Source of the DNA: Gammaproteobacteria bacterium
GTDB taxonomy: Bacteria > Pseudomonadota > Gammaproteobacteria > Steroidobacterales > Rariloculaceae
DNA length: 64,000 nucleotides
Assembly: GCA_022819855.1 (NCBI GenBank)
Contig: JAJEGN010000012.1
Span: 198,746-262,745 of the forward strand
Direction of reading: 5' to 3'
Shown: piece by piece, positions 17,401 through 26,415 of the stretch
Position numbering within the stretch: position 1 is the stretch's first letter
How the letters are laid out: each line of letters begins with the position of its first letter
Made by a program: the position numbers and the translations under genes
Notes under the pieces: generated by a model
Databases searched by the model: none
What the model was told of the DNA's origin: nothing
What the model saw: only the letters and a program-made list of their open reading frames with translations

Positions 17401-19590
17401 TCAGAAATGCGAGCGGAACCCGACGGCAACGTTGCGGCCGGGCAGCGGCACCGTGTCCTTCACGAACGAGGTGTGCCTGCGCGCCTCCTCATCGGCGAGG
17501 TTGTGTCCGTGCAGGAAAACCTCGAACGCGGTTCCGCCGGCGGTCTCAACGGTCCAGGTGAAATCGAGGTCGATCATCGTGTAGCCCTCGGTGGACGTTT
17601 CGATCTCGGCGATCCTGTCCTGATCGTCGTAAACCGTGACCTCGATTCCGGCAAGGAAACTGTCGTTATGGAACTGCAGGCGTGCGCCGTAGCGCAGGGG
17701 CGGCATTCTCGGCAGGTACTCCCCGCTCGACAGTTCACCGTTGACGTAGTCGGCGAACAGCCGCAGGTCCATTTCGTTATTCCCGTTCACGTAGAACGGC
17801 GCGAAGAACTCCGCCTCGATGCCCGTGAAATCGGCATCCTGCTGGGCAAAATTGAAGATCGGCAGCTCATCGTGCTCGTCCATCTCGCCCGAGTTCTGCA
17901 GATAGATGAAGTCCGTATAGTCGGTCAGGAAGGCGGTGACGCTCCAGCTCATGTCGCCCTGCGTGCGGCGCAGGCCCACGTCCACATGGCGGGAGGTCTC
18001 GACACCGATGTTCGGATCGCCGACCTCGACCGACTGGGTCGCCAGGTGGGGTCCGTCGGCGTAGAGTTCCTCGGCCACCGGCAGGCGATCGGCGAGCGCC
18101 GCATTGATCACGAAAGAGAAACCGTTGCTGAAGTCGCGAATGCCGGCGAGCGACAGGCTCGTGGCGGAATCGCTGACCGTCGGCAAGCCGCCCGACGGCT
18201 TCTGCTCCTGGTACTCGAGTCGCCCTCCGAGCGAGACATGCCAGTTGTCGAAGTCGCGCTGCTCGATCAGGAAGGCGCCGTAGCTCGTTGTATCGACGGG
18301 CGGCACGAAGGCTTCCGCGCCGATCGCCGAGAATTGCCGTTCGCTCAACTGGAAGCCGAACGCGCCGTCCCAACCGCCCCACGGTGCGTGCATGAACTCG
18401 AGCCGCCCCTCCCAGGAGTCGTTCTCGAACAGCGTGCCGATCTCCTCGCCTTCGAGTTCCACATGCTCGTAGTCGGTGACGCCGAATCTGAGGTTGATCG
18501 CCTCGACGGCTCCGGAGAGGCCGACCCAGCCGCCCTTGAGGTCCACTCGAGTCTGCTTGAGGTCGATACGGACGTCTTCTTCTTCGCCCTCATGACCTTC
18601 CTCCTCCTCGTGGTCTTCGTCTTCATCCTCCTCGTCCTCGTGGTGCTCCTCGTCTTCGTCCTCATCCTCGTCGTCGTGATGGTCCTCTTCCTCCTCGGGC
18701 GCGTGATGATGCCCGGGAACGCCATAATTCGTATCGAAGCCGCTCACGGAGACGCCGAAGAAACCGTTGTCGCGCAGCAAACTGCCGCCGAGCGAAAACG
18801 CCTCGCCGTCAAGGTTGCTGTTCTCGACGATGCCGGGCACGGCCTCCTCGTGCTCCTCCTCGTGAGGATCGTCCTCGTCGGCTTCGCCCTCTTCCTCCTC
18901 ATGTATTCTCTCGGCCTCGACGTCCGCGTAACCGGGCACCTCGAAGTCGTCGGCCCTGCGGCTGACGGCATCGAAATGCCACGCGAAGTTGTCGTTGCCG
19001 CCGTCGAGCGCGATCAGGCCGCTGCTTGCGTCCGCCACCGAGTCGCCGCGCAGTTCGAAGACGCCCTCGAAACCGTCATCGGGCGCATATTCCGGGATGC
19101 GGGTCGTGATCGTATTGATGACGCCGCCGACCGCGCCGCTGCCGTAGAGCAGCGTCGTCGGACCCCGGAAGATCTCGATCTGCTCGGCGATCAGCGGGTC
19201 GATGCTCACGGCGTGGTCGACGCTGACGGTGGAGACATCCATCGAATCGAGCCCGTCCTCCATCGTCCTGACGCGCGCGCCGGCAAGCCCGCGGATGATC
19301 GGCCGCGACGAGCCGGCCGTAAAGAACGAGGCATTGACGCCGAGCTGGCTTGCGAGCGTTTCGCCGAGACTGCTGCGCGTGATGCGTTCGAGCGTCTGCT
19401 CGCGGATGACGGAGATCGACTGGGCCAATTCGTCGGCGGACCGTTCGCGCAGAACGCCCGTGACGTGGATTTCCTCCAGCGGGTGGATGGTATCGGTCGG
19501 TTCGGCCTGTTCGTCCTGTGCCGCGACGACACAGGGAAATGCCAGAGAAATCGCTTTCACCAGCGTTTGGAAATGTCTGGACAATCGCAT
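17401..19590 (-). CDS. TonB-dependent receptor, ZnuD-like, with His/acidic loops
   Basis: Outer-membrane receptor of 729 aa with signal peptide (MRLSRHFQTLVKAISLAFPC to VVAAQ), TonB-box region (DTIHPLEEIHVTGV), plug domain with RPIIRGLAGARVR and IEIFRGPTTLLYGSGAVGG, and a beta-barrel ending HF. Two extracellular loops are extremely acidic and histidine-rich, at about 229-249 and 294-339 (GHHHAPEEEEDHHDDEDED and onward). ZnuD zinc receptors have comparable loops. The ATG at 19590 gives the signal peptide; the frame is open further upstream but unlike a leader. A DUF2946-like gene lies just upstream on the same strand. Zinc import is the likely role, inferred from loops and neighbours. Confidence 0.88.
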   Translation of the reverse strand: MRLSRHFQTLVKAISLAFPCVVAAQDEQAEPTDTIHPLEEIHVTGVLRERSADELAQSISVIREQTLERITRSSLGETLASQLGVNASFFTAGSSRPIIRGLAGARVRTMEDGLDSMDVSTVSVDHAVSIDPLIAEQIEIFRGPTTLLYGSGAVGGVINTITTRIPEYAPDDGFEGVFELRGDSVADASSGLIALDGGNDNFAWHFDAVSRRADDFEVPGYADVEAERIHEEEEGEADEDDPHEEEHEEAVPGIVENSNLDGEAFSLGGSLLRDNGFFGVSVSGFDTNYGVPGHHHAPEEEEDHHDDEDEDEDEEHHEDEEDEDEDHEEEEGHEGEEEDVRIDLKQTRVDLKGGWVGLSGAVEAINLRFGVTDYEHVELEGEEIGTLFENDSWEGRLEFMHAPWGGWDGAFGFQLSERQFSAIGAEAFVPPVDTTSYGAFLIEQRDFDNWHVSLGGRLEYQEQKPSGGLPTVSDSATSLSLAGIRDFSNGFSFVINAALADRLPVAEELYADGPHLATQSVEVGDPNIGVETSRHVDVGLRRTQGDMSWSVTAFLTDYTDFIYLQNSGEMDEHDELPIFNFAQQDADFTGIEAEFFAPFYVNGNNEMDLRLFADYVNGELSSGEYLPRMPPLRYGARLQFHNDSFLAGIEVTVYDDQDRIAEIETSTEGYTMIDLDFTWTVETAGGTAFEVFLHGHNLADEEARRHTSFVKDTVPLPGRNVAVGFRSHF

Positions 19591-19666
19591 TGGCTGCTCC
19601 GGAAACTCATATGGCGGACAACCCGCGAACCAGGCATCGCCTGGCGCCGCGGGAATGCAACGAGGT

Positions 19667-19975
19667 TCAGGAAGCAGTCGGTGGGGCGCGCGCGAATCGT
19701 GAGTTTCGGTAGGCGTCCGGCGTTGCTCGATCGATGGCCGAATCGGGAACCCGGACGGCAACCGTAATTGGAGCGATGACCTTTACGGCAGCAACGTTGG
19801 CGCCGGAAAGACTGGCGCCGGCGATGCAGAATTCGCAGACGCTGTCGGGGGTATGACTATCGTCGGCCAGGTCGTGCCCAACAACGATGGACTGCGCAGC
19901 GATGAGGGTCATCGCCGCCACCGCCGCGAACAATGCGCGCCGGGGACCGGAACTTCTGAGCCGACTTGGGTTCAC
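19667..19975 (-). CDS. DUF2946-like small exported protein
   Basis: Small protein of about 102 aa from a GTG at 19975; the frame is open to 20077 and the exact start is uncertain. A hydrophobic segment near the N-terminus (RALFAAVAAMTLIAAQSIV) is followed by VGHDLADDSH and DSVCEFCIAG. This His/Asp plus Cys-x2-Cys pattern is typical of DUF2946 proteins, often encoded beside metal-related TonB receptors. It lies 76 bp upstream of the receptor gene in the same direction, so the two probably form an operon. A metal-binding role is inference. Confidence 0.6.
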   Translation of the reverse strand: MNPSRLRSSGPRRALFAAVAAMTLIAAQSIVVGHDLADDSHTPDSVCEFCIAGASLSGANVAAVKVIAPITVAVRVPDSAIDRATPDAYRNSRFARAPPTAS

Positions 19976-20156
19976 CGCTTGAGTATAGGCACAAGCCAGC
20001 GTCGCCACAATCACATCCGGGAGGCTGCACGTGCCTGTCTCAAGCGACGGCCGATAGCTTGCCGCGTCCAGGTTCACCGCTCGGCACGGCTTTCAGGGCC
20101 GCCGCGTATCGCCTGGCGGTCCAGCGTGGCGCCGCCGAAAAGCCGGGCGTGGGCGT

Positions 20157-20186
20157 TTGTGACGCAAATCGCCATGCTGTCATAAT
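20157..20186 (+). promoter_or_regulatory. Candidate sigma-70 promoter of second TonB receptor
   Basis: TTGTGA (20157-20162) and CATAAT (20181-20186) are separated by 18 bp and lie about 50 bp upstream of the receptor start at 20238. This is a good match for a promoter in otherwise GC-rich sequence. No clear Zur-type palindrome was recognised by eye around it. Confidence 0.5.
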
Positions 20187-20237
20187 CGGCGCGATCGCTC
20201 AGCGGGGGCGGTACGCCCTCCCGAAGGAACCCATCCG

Positions 20238-22562
20238 ATGCGTGCGCCTTGCCTGAGTTGCGCTGTTCTGGCCCTGATGTCCGGCCATGGCTACGCCCAG
20301 CAGGCAGCCGAGGTCGTGGAGGTCATCGGTCAGACACCGCTGGGTGCTGATGTCAATGCGGACCGGGTCGCATCCAATGTACAGTCCGCAACCGCCGAGC
20401 AGCTTCGCGACCAGCGTGCTCTTGACCTCGCGGATTTCATGAAGAGAAACCTCGCGAGCGTATTCGTCAACGAAGCGCAGAACAATCCGCTGCAACCGGA
20501 CATTCAGTACCGCGGCTTCGTCGGTTCGCCACTCCTCGGGTTACCGCAGGGCATTGCCGTGTACCAGGACGGCGTCCGCGTCAACGAGCCGTTCGGCGAT
20601 ACCGTCAACTGGGCCCTCATTCCCGATTCGGCCATCGAAACGGTCTACCTCATGCCGGGGTCGAATCCGTTGTTCGGCCTCAACGCGCTTGGCGGGGCGA
20701 TCGTGATCGAGACCAAGGACGGATTCTCGAACGATGGAACACGGGCGAAGATTCACGGGGGCTCGTTCGGTCGCCTGGGACTGCAAGCGGAGACTGGCGG
20801 CTCATCGGACGACCGTTTCAGCTATTTCGTGACAGGCGCCTACGTCGAGGAAGACGGCTGGCGCGACCATTCGCCGACCGAAGCCACGCAGCTCTTCGGG
20901 AATCTCGGCTGGCAACTTGATGCCGCGACGATCGATCTGAACGTGACGCTGGCCGACACGAATCTGATCGGTAACGGTCCGGCGCCCGTCGAATTGCTCG
21001 AGACCGATCGCAGAGCCATCTTCACCCGCCCCGATCAGACAGAAAACGAGCTGACGCTGATCAATCTGATCGTCGAGCATGAAGTCTCGAGCACCCTGAC
21101 ACTGACCGGCAACGTCTACGCGCGTCGCAGCGATGTCAGTACCTACAACGGCGACGACTCCGATTTCGGGGAGTGCGACAACCATCCCGGGTTTGTCTGC
21201 GAGGAAGCTGAAGGCGACGATGACGATGAGGACGCGCACGCAGGCGACGATGAGGACCACAAGGTGGACGAGCGCACGGCAGAACCGGTCCTGGACCCCA
21301 ACGGCATCCCGATTCCTGCGAGCGACAAGGTTGAAGGCGCGACGGTAAACCGGACGAATACCGAACAGGATGGTCAGGGCTTTGGCCTGCAGGCGACATG
21401 GACCGGCGATCCGGGCGGTTACGACAACGTGTTCGTGCTCGGGTTCGCGCACGACGACAGCGATATCGGCTTCGACATGAACACCGAACTCGGCGCTCTC
21501 GACGCCACGCGACTTGCGATTCCAGGCGGTTACCTTGTCGGCGAATCGTTCACGCGGATCAACGCCGAGACATCGACGACGGGCGTCTACCTCTCACACA
21601 GCTTTGCGGTTTCCGAGACTGTGACTGTGACGCTTTCGGGGCGTTACAACAACACCAGCGTCGTACTGCGCGATCTGCTGGGCACGGAACTCAACGGCAA
21701 CCACGGGTTCAACCGATTCAACCCGGCCGTGGGCGTTACGGCGAACCTGCGCGATGGACTGACGTTCTACGCGGCTTACAGTGAATCGAATCGCGCACCC
21801 TCTCCGATCGAACTCACCTGTGCCGACGAGGACGATCCCTGCCGGCTGCCGAACGCCTTTCTGGCCGACCCGCCACTCGAGCAGGTCGTGGCCGGGACGC
21901 TCGAAGGCGGTCTACGGGGCGACTGGTCCGACGGCAACTGGCATGCCGGAATATTTCGCACGACCAACGAGGACGACATCCTCTTTATCAGTGCGGGTGC
22001 GCTCACGAACCAGGGGTTCTTCGACAACGTGGGCAGGACCCGGCGGGATGGCATCGAAGTCAATCTCAGCGGTCAGTCCCGTCGCAACACGACCTGGTTC
22101 CTCAACTACACCTGGCTGGATGCAAGTTTCCGCGAGACGCTCGCGTTTCCGAGTCCGAACAATCCCGCGGCGATCGACGGAGAAGTGATGGTCGCTCCCG
22201 GCGACCGCCTGCCGTTGGTGCCCCGGCAACTCTTCAAGGGCGGATTCCGGGCGGCCATCGGTGAGCGTATGACGGTCGGCGGCGGCATCGTCGCAGGCGG
22301 CGACTTCCACATGCGGGGTGACGAAGGCAACGACGTCGGCCGCATCGGCGACTATGCCGTCCTCAATCTGCGCGGCGACTACAGTGTCAGCGACAACGTC
22401 AAGCTGTTTCTGAACATCGACAATGTGCTCGACGAGGACTACGAGACCTTCGGCCTCTTCGGTGAACCCGACGAAGTGCTCGGCGACGATTTCGCAGACA
22501 GCCGGTTCCTGTCGCCCGCTGCGCCGAGGGCGGCCTGGATCGGCGTTGAAGTCGACTTTTAG
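20238..22562 (+). CDS. TonB-dependent receptor with Asp-rich loop
   Basis: Outer-membrane receptor of 774 aa. It has a short signal peptide (to GYAQQ), TonB-box-like VVEVIGQTP, plug motifs (QYRGFVGSPLLGLPQGIAVY, then IETVYLMPGSNPLFGLNALG), and a barrel ending VEVDF. One extracellular loop near residues 315-350 holds two cysteines and then EGDDDDEDAHAGDDEDHKVD, an acidic and histidine-containing stretch that could bind cations. AAGGA stands about 10 bp before the ATG. The gene is divergent from the other receptor and upstream of the seven-gene metal operon, so it probably feeds metal or a metal complex into that pathway. The substrate is not known. Confidence 0.87.
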   Translation: MRAPCLSCAVLALMSGHGYAQQAAEVVEVIGQTPLGADVNADRVASNVQSATAEQLRDQRALDLADFMKRNLASVFVNEAQNNPLQPDIQYRGFVGSPLLGLPQGIAVYQDGVRVNEPFGDTVNWALIPDSAIETVYLMPGSNPLFGLNALGGAIVIETKDGFSNDGTRAKIHGGSFGRLGLQAETGGSSDDRFSYFVTGAYVEEDGWRDHSPTEATQLFGNLGWQLDAATIDLNVTLADTNLIGNGPAPVELLETDRRAIFTRPDQTENELTLINLIVEHEVSSTLTLTGNVYARRSDVSTYNGDDSDFGECDNHPGFVCEEAEGDDDDEDAHAGDDEDHKVDERTAEPVLDPNGIPIPASDKVEGATVNRTNTEQDGQGFGLQATWTGDPGGYDNVFVLGFAHDDSDIGFDMNTELGALDATRLAIPGGYLVGESFTRINAETSTTGVYLSHSFAVSETVTVTLSGRYNNTSVVLRDLLGTELNGNHGFNRFNPAVGVTANLRDGLTFYAAYSESNRAPSPIELTCADEDDPCRLPNAFLADPPLEQVVAGTLEGGLRGDWSDGNWHAGIFRTTNEDDILFISAGALTNQGFFDNVGRTRRDGIEVNLSGQSRRNTTWFLNYTWLDASFRETLAFPSPNNPAAIDGEVMVAPGDRLPLVPRQLFKGGFRAAIGERMTVGGGIVAGGDFHMRGDEGNDVGRIGDYAVLNLRGDYSVSDNVKLFLNIDNVLDEDYETFGLFGEPDEVLGDDFADSRFLSPAAPRAAWIGVEVDF

Positions 22563-22571
22563 CGGTCCGGA

Positions 22572-22607
22572 CTTAACGGTTAAGGAAAAGTTCTTAACAC
22601 GCTTAAC
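22572..22607. promoter_or_regulatory. Cluster of CTTAAC motifs upstream of metal operon
   Basis: The sequence CTTAACGGTTAAG (22572-22584) is a perfect inverted repeat with a 1-bp centre. Two more CTTAAC direct copies follow at 22593-22598 and 22602-22607. This AT-rich patch stands out in GC-rich DNA, starts 9 bp after the TonB receptor stop, and lies 54-89 bp upstream of the candidate -35 box of the next operon. It could be a binding site for a metal-responsive regulator. The regulator is not identified. Confidence 0.4.
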
Positions 22608-22660
22608 CTAGGCTGGAAGCGCGCACACCGATAGGCTCGGGCACGATCGTCGCGCGCCTC

Positions 22661-22689
22661 TTCACGCAAGTGCATTTGGCCAGTATATT
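22661..22689 (+). promoter_or_regulatory. Candidate promoter of the seven-gene metal operon
   Basis: TTCACG (22661-22666) and TATATT (22684-22689) are 17 bp apart, about 80 bp upstream of the first gene at 22771. The -10 box is a good match and the -35 box a partial one. Confidence 0.45.
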
Positions 22690-22770
22690 TTGCCGCGGCA
22701 TGGCCGGCCCGACTGAGCGCGCGACAGGGTCCCGTCCTGACGGCCATGAACGAACCGAAGGAGTTCCCGG

Positions 22771-23094
22771 ATGAAAACTCTTGGCACATCAGCAGCAACT
22801 GCGCTCATACTCGCGCTGCTCCTGCTTGCACGACCGGGGTTCGCGCACAGCCCGATCTGCAACTGCTATGACAACCTCGACGGCACCGTGACCTGCGAAG
22901 GCGGTTTCTCGGACGGCGCGTCCGCCGAAGGTGTCGCGATGCGCATCGTCGACGAGAGCGACCGGGTCCTCCTGGTCGGTGAGATGGATGCCCGGAGCAC
23001 CTACACCTTCGACATGCCGGACGGTGAGTTTCACGTCATCTTCGATGCCGGCATGAGCCACATCGTGACGATCTTCAGCGGCGATATCGAGTAG
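22771..23094 (+). CDS. Small secreted protein, first gene of metal operon
   Basis: Protein of 107 aa with a clear signal peptide (MKTLGTSAATALILALLLLA to GFAHS). The mature part begins SPICNCYDNLDGTVTCEGGF, with three cysteines in the first 20 residues, and continues as a compact beta-rich sequence. The ATG has AAGGAG at ideal spacing, so it is well translated. I do not recognise the family. Its place as first gene before a DUF4198 protein and a ZnuABC-type transporter suggests a periplasmic metal-binding or chaperone role, which is inference. Confidence 0.75.
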   Translation: MKTLGTSAATALILALLLLARPGFAHSPICNCYDNLDGTVTCEGGFSDGASAEGVAMRIVDESDRVLLVGEMDARSTYTFDMPDGEFHVIFDAGMSHIVTIFSGDIE

Positions 23095-23098
23095 GCGA

Positions 23099-23944
23099 AT
23101 GGTCTTGCGCGCGACAGTTATCTCCGGTGCCAAAGCGCTGGTTGCGGCCATGACCGCGTTCCATGTCATGCCCGCCCTGGCGCACTTCCAGATGCTGTAC
23201 ACGCCCGAGACTGCGCTGGCCTCGGGCCAGGCGACCCAACTGCTGATGCTGTTCACACACCCGGCCCACGGCGGCCCGAACATGGCCATGGGCGAACCGG
23301 AAGCGCTGTATCTGATCAGCCAGCGCGGTGACGCGGCGGATCCTGTCACCACCGACCTGCAGGAATACCTGAAACCCATCTTCTGGCACTCGGAGGATGG
23401 ATCGGTCGACGCTTACGAGGCGAACCTCCCGCGCACCCTGACGCGGTCGCTCGGCGACTACGTCTTCGTACTCGAACCGAGCCCGTATTACGAGCCGCAG
23501 GAAGACAAGTACATCCAGCAGTTCACGAAAACGGTCATGAACATCGCCGGGGTCCCGGGGAACTGGGCGGAACCAGTCGGGCTGCCCGCGGAGATCCTGC
23601 CGCTCGACAAGCCCTACGCCAACTGGACGGGCGGCGTGTTCCGCGGCATCGTCGTCGCGGACGGCGAACCGGTGCCATACGCGGAACTCGAGGTCGAGTA
23701 CATCAACCAATCGCCGGATCTCGAGCAGCGCCGTTTCGCGTCCGATTCCGAGGTCGAGTACCCTCAGGACGCGTTCGGCACGATGTCCATTCGCGCGAAC
23801 GCACAGGGCGAGTTCACCATCGGCCTGCCGCGGGCCGGCTGGTGGGGGATTTGCGCGCTGGAGATCGGAGCTGACACCGAGCACGAAGGCAAGCCGCTGT
23901 CGCAGGACGCGGTGCTCTGGATCCAGGTCAAGGACATGCAATGA
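23099..23944 (+). CDS. DUF4198 domain periplasmic protein
   Basis: Exported protein of 281 aa. After the signal peptide the mature chain starts HFQMLYTPETA, the typical N-terminal histidine segment of DUF4198 proteins. The second domain has GGVFRGIVVADGEPVPYAEL and EVEYIN, the Ig-like repeat of the family. DUF4198 proteins occur beside nickel, cobalt and other metal transporters and are thought to bind metal in the periplasm. It starts 5 bp after the previous gene and its stop overlaps the next start (ATGA), so it is firmly in the operon. Confidence 0.82.
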   Translation: MVLRATVISGAKALVAAMTAFHVMPALAHFQMLYTPETALASGQATQLLMLFTHPAHGGPNMAMGEPEALYLISQRGDAADPVTTDLQEYLKPIFWHSEDGSVDAYEANLPRTLTRSLGDYVFVLEPSPYYEPQEDKYIQQFTKTVMNIAGVPGNWAEPVGLPAEILPLDKPYANWTGGVFRGIVVADGEPVPYAELEVEYINQSPDLEQRRFASDSEVEYPQDAFGTMSIRANAQGEFTIGLPRAGWWGICALEIGADTEHEGKPLSQDAVLWIQVKDMQ

Positions 23945-24582
23945 GCGGGCAACGCGAAATCATCGAACCGGCGGGCGCGCGCCGCGAAACGCTCGCGGTC
24001 GCGGGCGTCATCGCCGCGATCTTCGCCATCGGCGGCTTCGCGGTTAGCCAGCGCCAGGTCGAAGCCACCGAATCCCGGTTGTTCGACTGGCAGATCAGCG
24101 CGTTCCACGACATGACGGATGCCGATCAGGCCATCTACAACGCGCTGTCGACCGCCTCGGTCGAGTTGTGGTGGATCCATGGCGACCTGCTCTACTTCGC
24201 CGGCGAGGAACGCGCCCAGGATCCCTGGCCATATGTCGAGGAACTCCATGAGGACTACGCGATGCCGCCCTTCGTTCGCGACGTCGCCTGGCGTCAGCAT
24301 GGGGAGGTGAACTGGCAGCGGGTCGCATCGTTCTCCTTCGAGGGGTCGACCGTTTACCACGGCAACGGCGGCAAGCTCGCCGGACAGAGCGCCTGGCTAC
24401 TCATGCTCTCCCACGTGCACAAGGGTGCAAGCTACACCGACGGCGCCACGATCTGGATCCACCCGGAGCCTGACGCGCCGGCGCCTCAAACGGTCAAGCG
24501 CGACTCGCTGATCGTCAACGGCTGGAAGGAAGTCGTGCCGTATACCGGCGCCATGGAAGTGGAACGCCTCCAGGGAGGCTGA
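23941..24582 (+). CDS. Membrane-anchored periplasmic protein of metal operon (possibly DUF6162)
   Basis: Protein of 213 aa with one N-terminal transmembrane anchor (LAVAGVIAAIFAIGGFAV, about 18-35) and a periplasmic rest. The periplasmic part contains many Trp and His residues (VELWWIHGDLLYF, VYHGNG, LLMLSHVHKGASY, IWIHPEP). It overlaps the DUF4198 gene by ATGA and precedes the ZnuA-like gene by 3 bp. This arrangement is like that of DUF6162 proteins found in zinc transport operons, but the family call is tentative. It could be an accessory metal chaperone or a regulator of the binding protein. Confidence 0.6.
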   Translation: MSGQREIIEPAGARRETLAVAGVIAAIFAIGGFAVSQRQVEATESRLFDWQISAFHDMTDADQAIYNALSTASVELWWIHGDLLYFAGEERAQDPWPYVEELHEDYAMPPFVRDVAWRQHGEVNWQRVASFSFEGSTVYHGNGGKLAGQSAWLLMLSHVHKGASYTDGATIWIHPEPDAPAPQTVKRDSLIVNGWKEVVPYTGAMEVERLQGG

Positions 24583-24585
24583 AGC

Positions 24586-25509
24586 ATGCACGTCGAGACC
24601 AGGAAGCTCGTGCGCCGGTCGAGCCTGCTTGCATGCCTATTGAGCTTGGCGTGTCTCGGTACCGCGGCGGCCCAGCCGCTGCGCGTCGGGATTACGCTGC
24701 ACCCCTACTACAGTTTCGCCGCCAATATCGTCGGCGACCGCGCCGAGATCGTGCCGCTCATCGATTCGGGCAGCAATCCGCACAACTACACGCCGCGGCC
24801 CGACGACATGCGGCGCGTGCTGGAACTCGATGCGCTCATCGTCAACGGCATCGGACACGACGAATGGGCCTTCGAGATCGTCGCCGCGGCCGGCCGGAAC
24901 GACGACCTGCCGCTGGTCTACGCCAACGACGGCGTGGCCCTGATCCCGATCGCAGCAGACGAAGGTGACGCGAGGGTCGTCAATCCCCATACCTTCGTCT
25001 CTACCACAGCCGCCATCCAGCAGATCTACACGATCGCCCAGGAACTCGGCGCACTGGATCCCGACAATGCCGATTTCTACCGCGACAACGCCCGCGCCTA
25101 CGCCGCGAAGATTCGGCGGCTCAAGGCCGGGTTCATGTCCGACCTGCTCGAACTCGACGTGTCCGCGTTCCGCTGCGCGACCATGCACGGCGCCTATGGC
25201 TACCTCATGCAGGAGTTCGGCCTGCAGGTCACGGCCGTCATCGAACCGCGGCACGGCGTCGAACCGACCGCGCGCCAGCTCGCCGACACGATCGAGAAGA
25301 TCCAGGCCGCCGATGTCAACGTGCTCTTCGCCGAAAAGTACTTCACGAGCCGCCTGTCGGAGACGATCCGCGACGCCACGGGCGTGAGCATGTATTCGTT
25401 CTCGCACATGTCCGACGGCGAGTTCGCGCCCGAACTCTACGAGCGCGAGATGCTCGCGAACCTCGAAACGCTCGTGGCCGCGGTCCGTGCAGCCGTAGAA
25501 GCCGACTGA
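24586..25509 (+). CDS. Second ZnuA-like metal-binding protein
   Basis: Cluster A-I metal-binding protein of 307 aa, with signal peptide ending TAAAQ. Likely ligand positions are His in ITLHPYYSFAA, His in GSNPHNYTPRPDD, His in VNPHTFVS and His in CATMHGAYGY. The long His/Asp loop of classical zinc ZnuA is absent, unlike the protein at 199-1140, so specificity may differ (zinc at low levels, or manganese). GGGAGG lies before the ATG. The cognate ATPase and permease follow directly. Confidence 0.87.
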   Translation: MHVETRKLVRRSSLLACLLSLACLGTAAAQPLRVGITLHPYYSFAANIVGDRAEIVPLIDSGSNPHNYTPRPDDMRRVLELDALIVNGIGHDEWAFEIVAAAGRNDDLPLVYANDGVALIPIAADEGDARVVNPHTFVSTTAAIQQIYTIAQELGALDPDNADFYRDNARAYAAKIRRLKAGFMSDLLELDVSAFRCATMHGAYGYLMQEFGLQVTAVIEPRHGVEPTARQLADTIEKIQAADVNVLFAEKYFTSRLSETIRDATGVSMYSFSHMSDGEFAPELYEREMLANLETLVAAVRAAVEAD

Positions 25510-25580
25510 ACGATGCGCGTTCCGGAGATTTGCTGCGACACCGGCGGGAACGTGCCCGCATACGGCGTCGATCCAATGGC

Positions 25581-26312
25581 ATGACGGACGGACCCGGCAT
25601 CCGCTTCGAATCGGTCGGGCTCGAACTCGGCGGCACGGAAATCCTGACGGGCATCGAATTCGAGGTCGGTCCCGGCGAGATCCATTGCCTGATCGGCCCG
25701 AACGGCGGCGGCAAGACTTCGCTCGTGCGCTGCCTGCTCGGGCAGATGCCCCATACCGGCACGATTGCCGTCGACTGGCGGGACCGGCGCGTCACCGGCT
25801 ACGTGCCGCAGTTTCTCGACTTCGACAAGAGCCTGCCGGTGTCCGTGGACGACTTCATGGCGATGGTCTGCCAGAAACGCCGTCCAGCATTCGTCGGGCT
25901 CAGCAAGCGTAACCGCGATCTCACCGACGCAGCGCTCGCACGGGTCGGGCTCAACGGCAAGCGCGAATCCAGGCTAGGCAGTCTCTCCGGCGGAGAACGC
26001 CAACGTGTGCTGTTCGCCCAGGCCCTGATCCCGGAACCCGCACTGCTCGTACTCGACGAACCCATGAGCAGCATGGACGAGGTCGGCGCCGAGTATTTCG
26101 AGCGGATCATCAGGGAACTCGCGGCGGACGGCGTCACGATCCTCTGGGTGGCCCACGATCTGCGCCAGGTCGAGGCGATGGCCGACACGGCGACCTGTGT
26201 CAACCGAACCATCCTTTTCAGTGGACCGCCGGCCGAAGTTCTCGTCGGGCACGAGGCCGAGGTGCTGTTCGCGCGTGTCGGCGAGACCGTCGCGCAGGAC
26301 GTGGCGTCGTGA
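25581..26312 (+). CDS. Metal ABC transporter ATP-binding protein (second system)
   Basis: ATPase of 243 aa from ATG 25581; the frame is open from 25530 but residues before this start are not conserved in character. Motifs: Walker A GPNGGGKT, signature LSGGERQR, Walker B LLVLDEP, and switch His in VAHDLRQVEAM. Unlike the ATPase at 1319-2128 it has no histidine-rich tail. Lies between the binding-protein and permease genes, with the permease start about 100 bp downstream. Confidence 0.88.
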   Translation: MTDGPGIRFESVGLELGGTEILTGIEFEVGPGEIHCLIGPNGGGKTSLVRCLLGQMPHTGTIAVDWRDRRVTGYVPQFLDFDKSLPVSVDDFMAMVCQKRRPAFVGLSKRNRDLTDAALARVGLNGKRESRLGSLSGGERQRVLFAQALIPEPALLVLDEPMSSMDEVGAEYFERIIRELAADGVTILWVAHDLRQVEAMADTATCVNRTILFSGPPAEVLVGHEAEVLFARVGETVAQDVAS

Positions 26313-26415
26313 AACTGAACGCGCAGGTCGATCCTGCAGCAGGCGCGCTGGCCGGGCAGCCAACCGATCTGCCGGCCGCGTTCGCCAACGCGTCAATGGC
26401 GCAGAGTGCCGTGCC

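Noticed and set aside
17344..19767. Long plus-strand reading frame opposite the TonB receptor
   Set aside because: It is the antisense of a clear receptor gene and shows no family pattern; the long run comes from GC-rich codon bias and Glu/Asp/His repeats.
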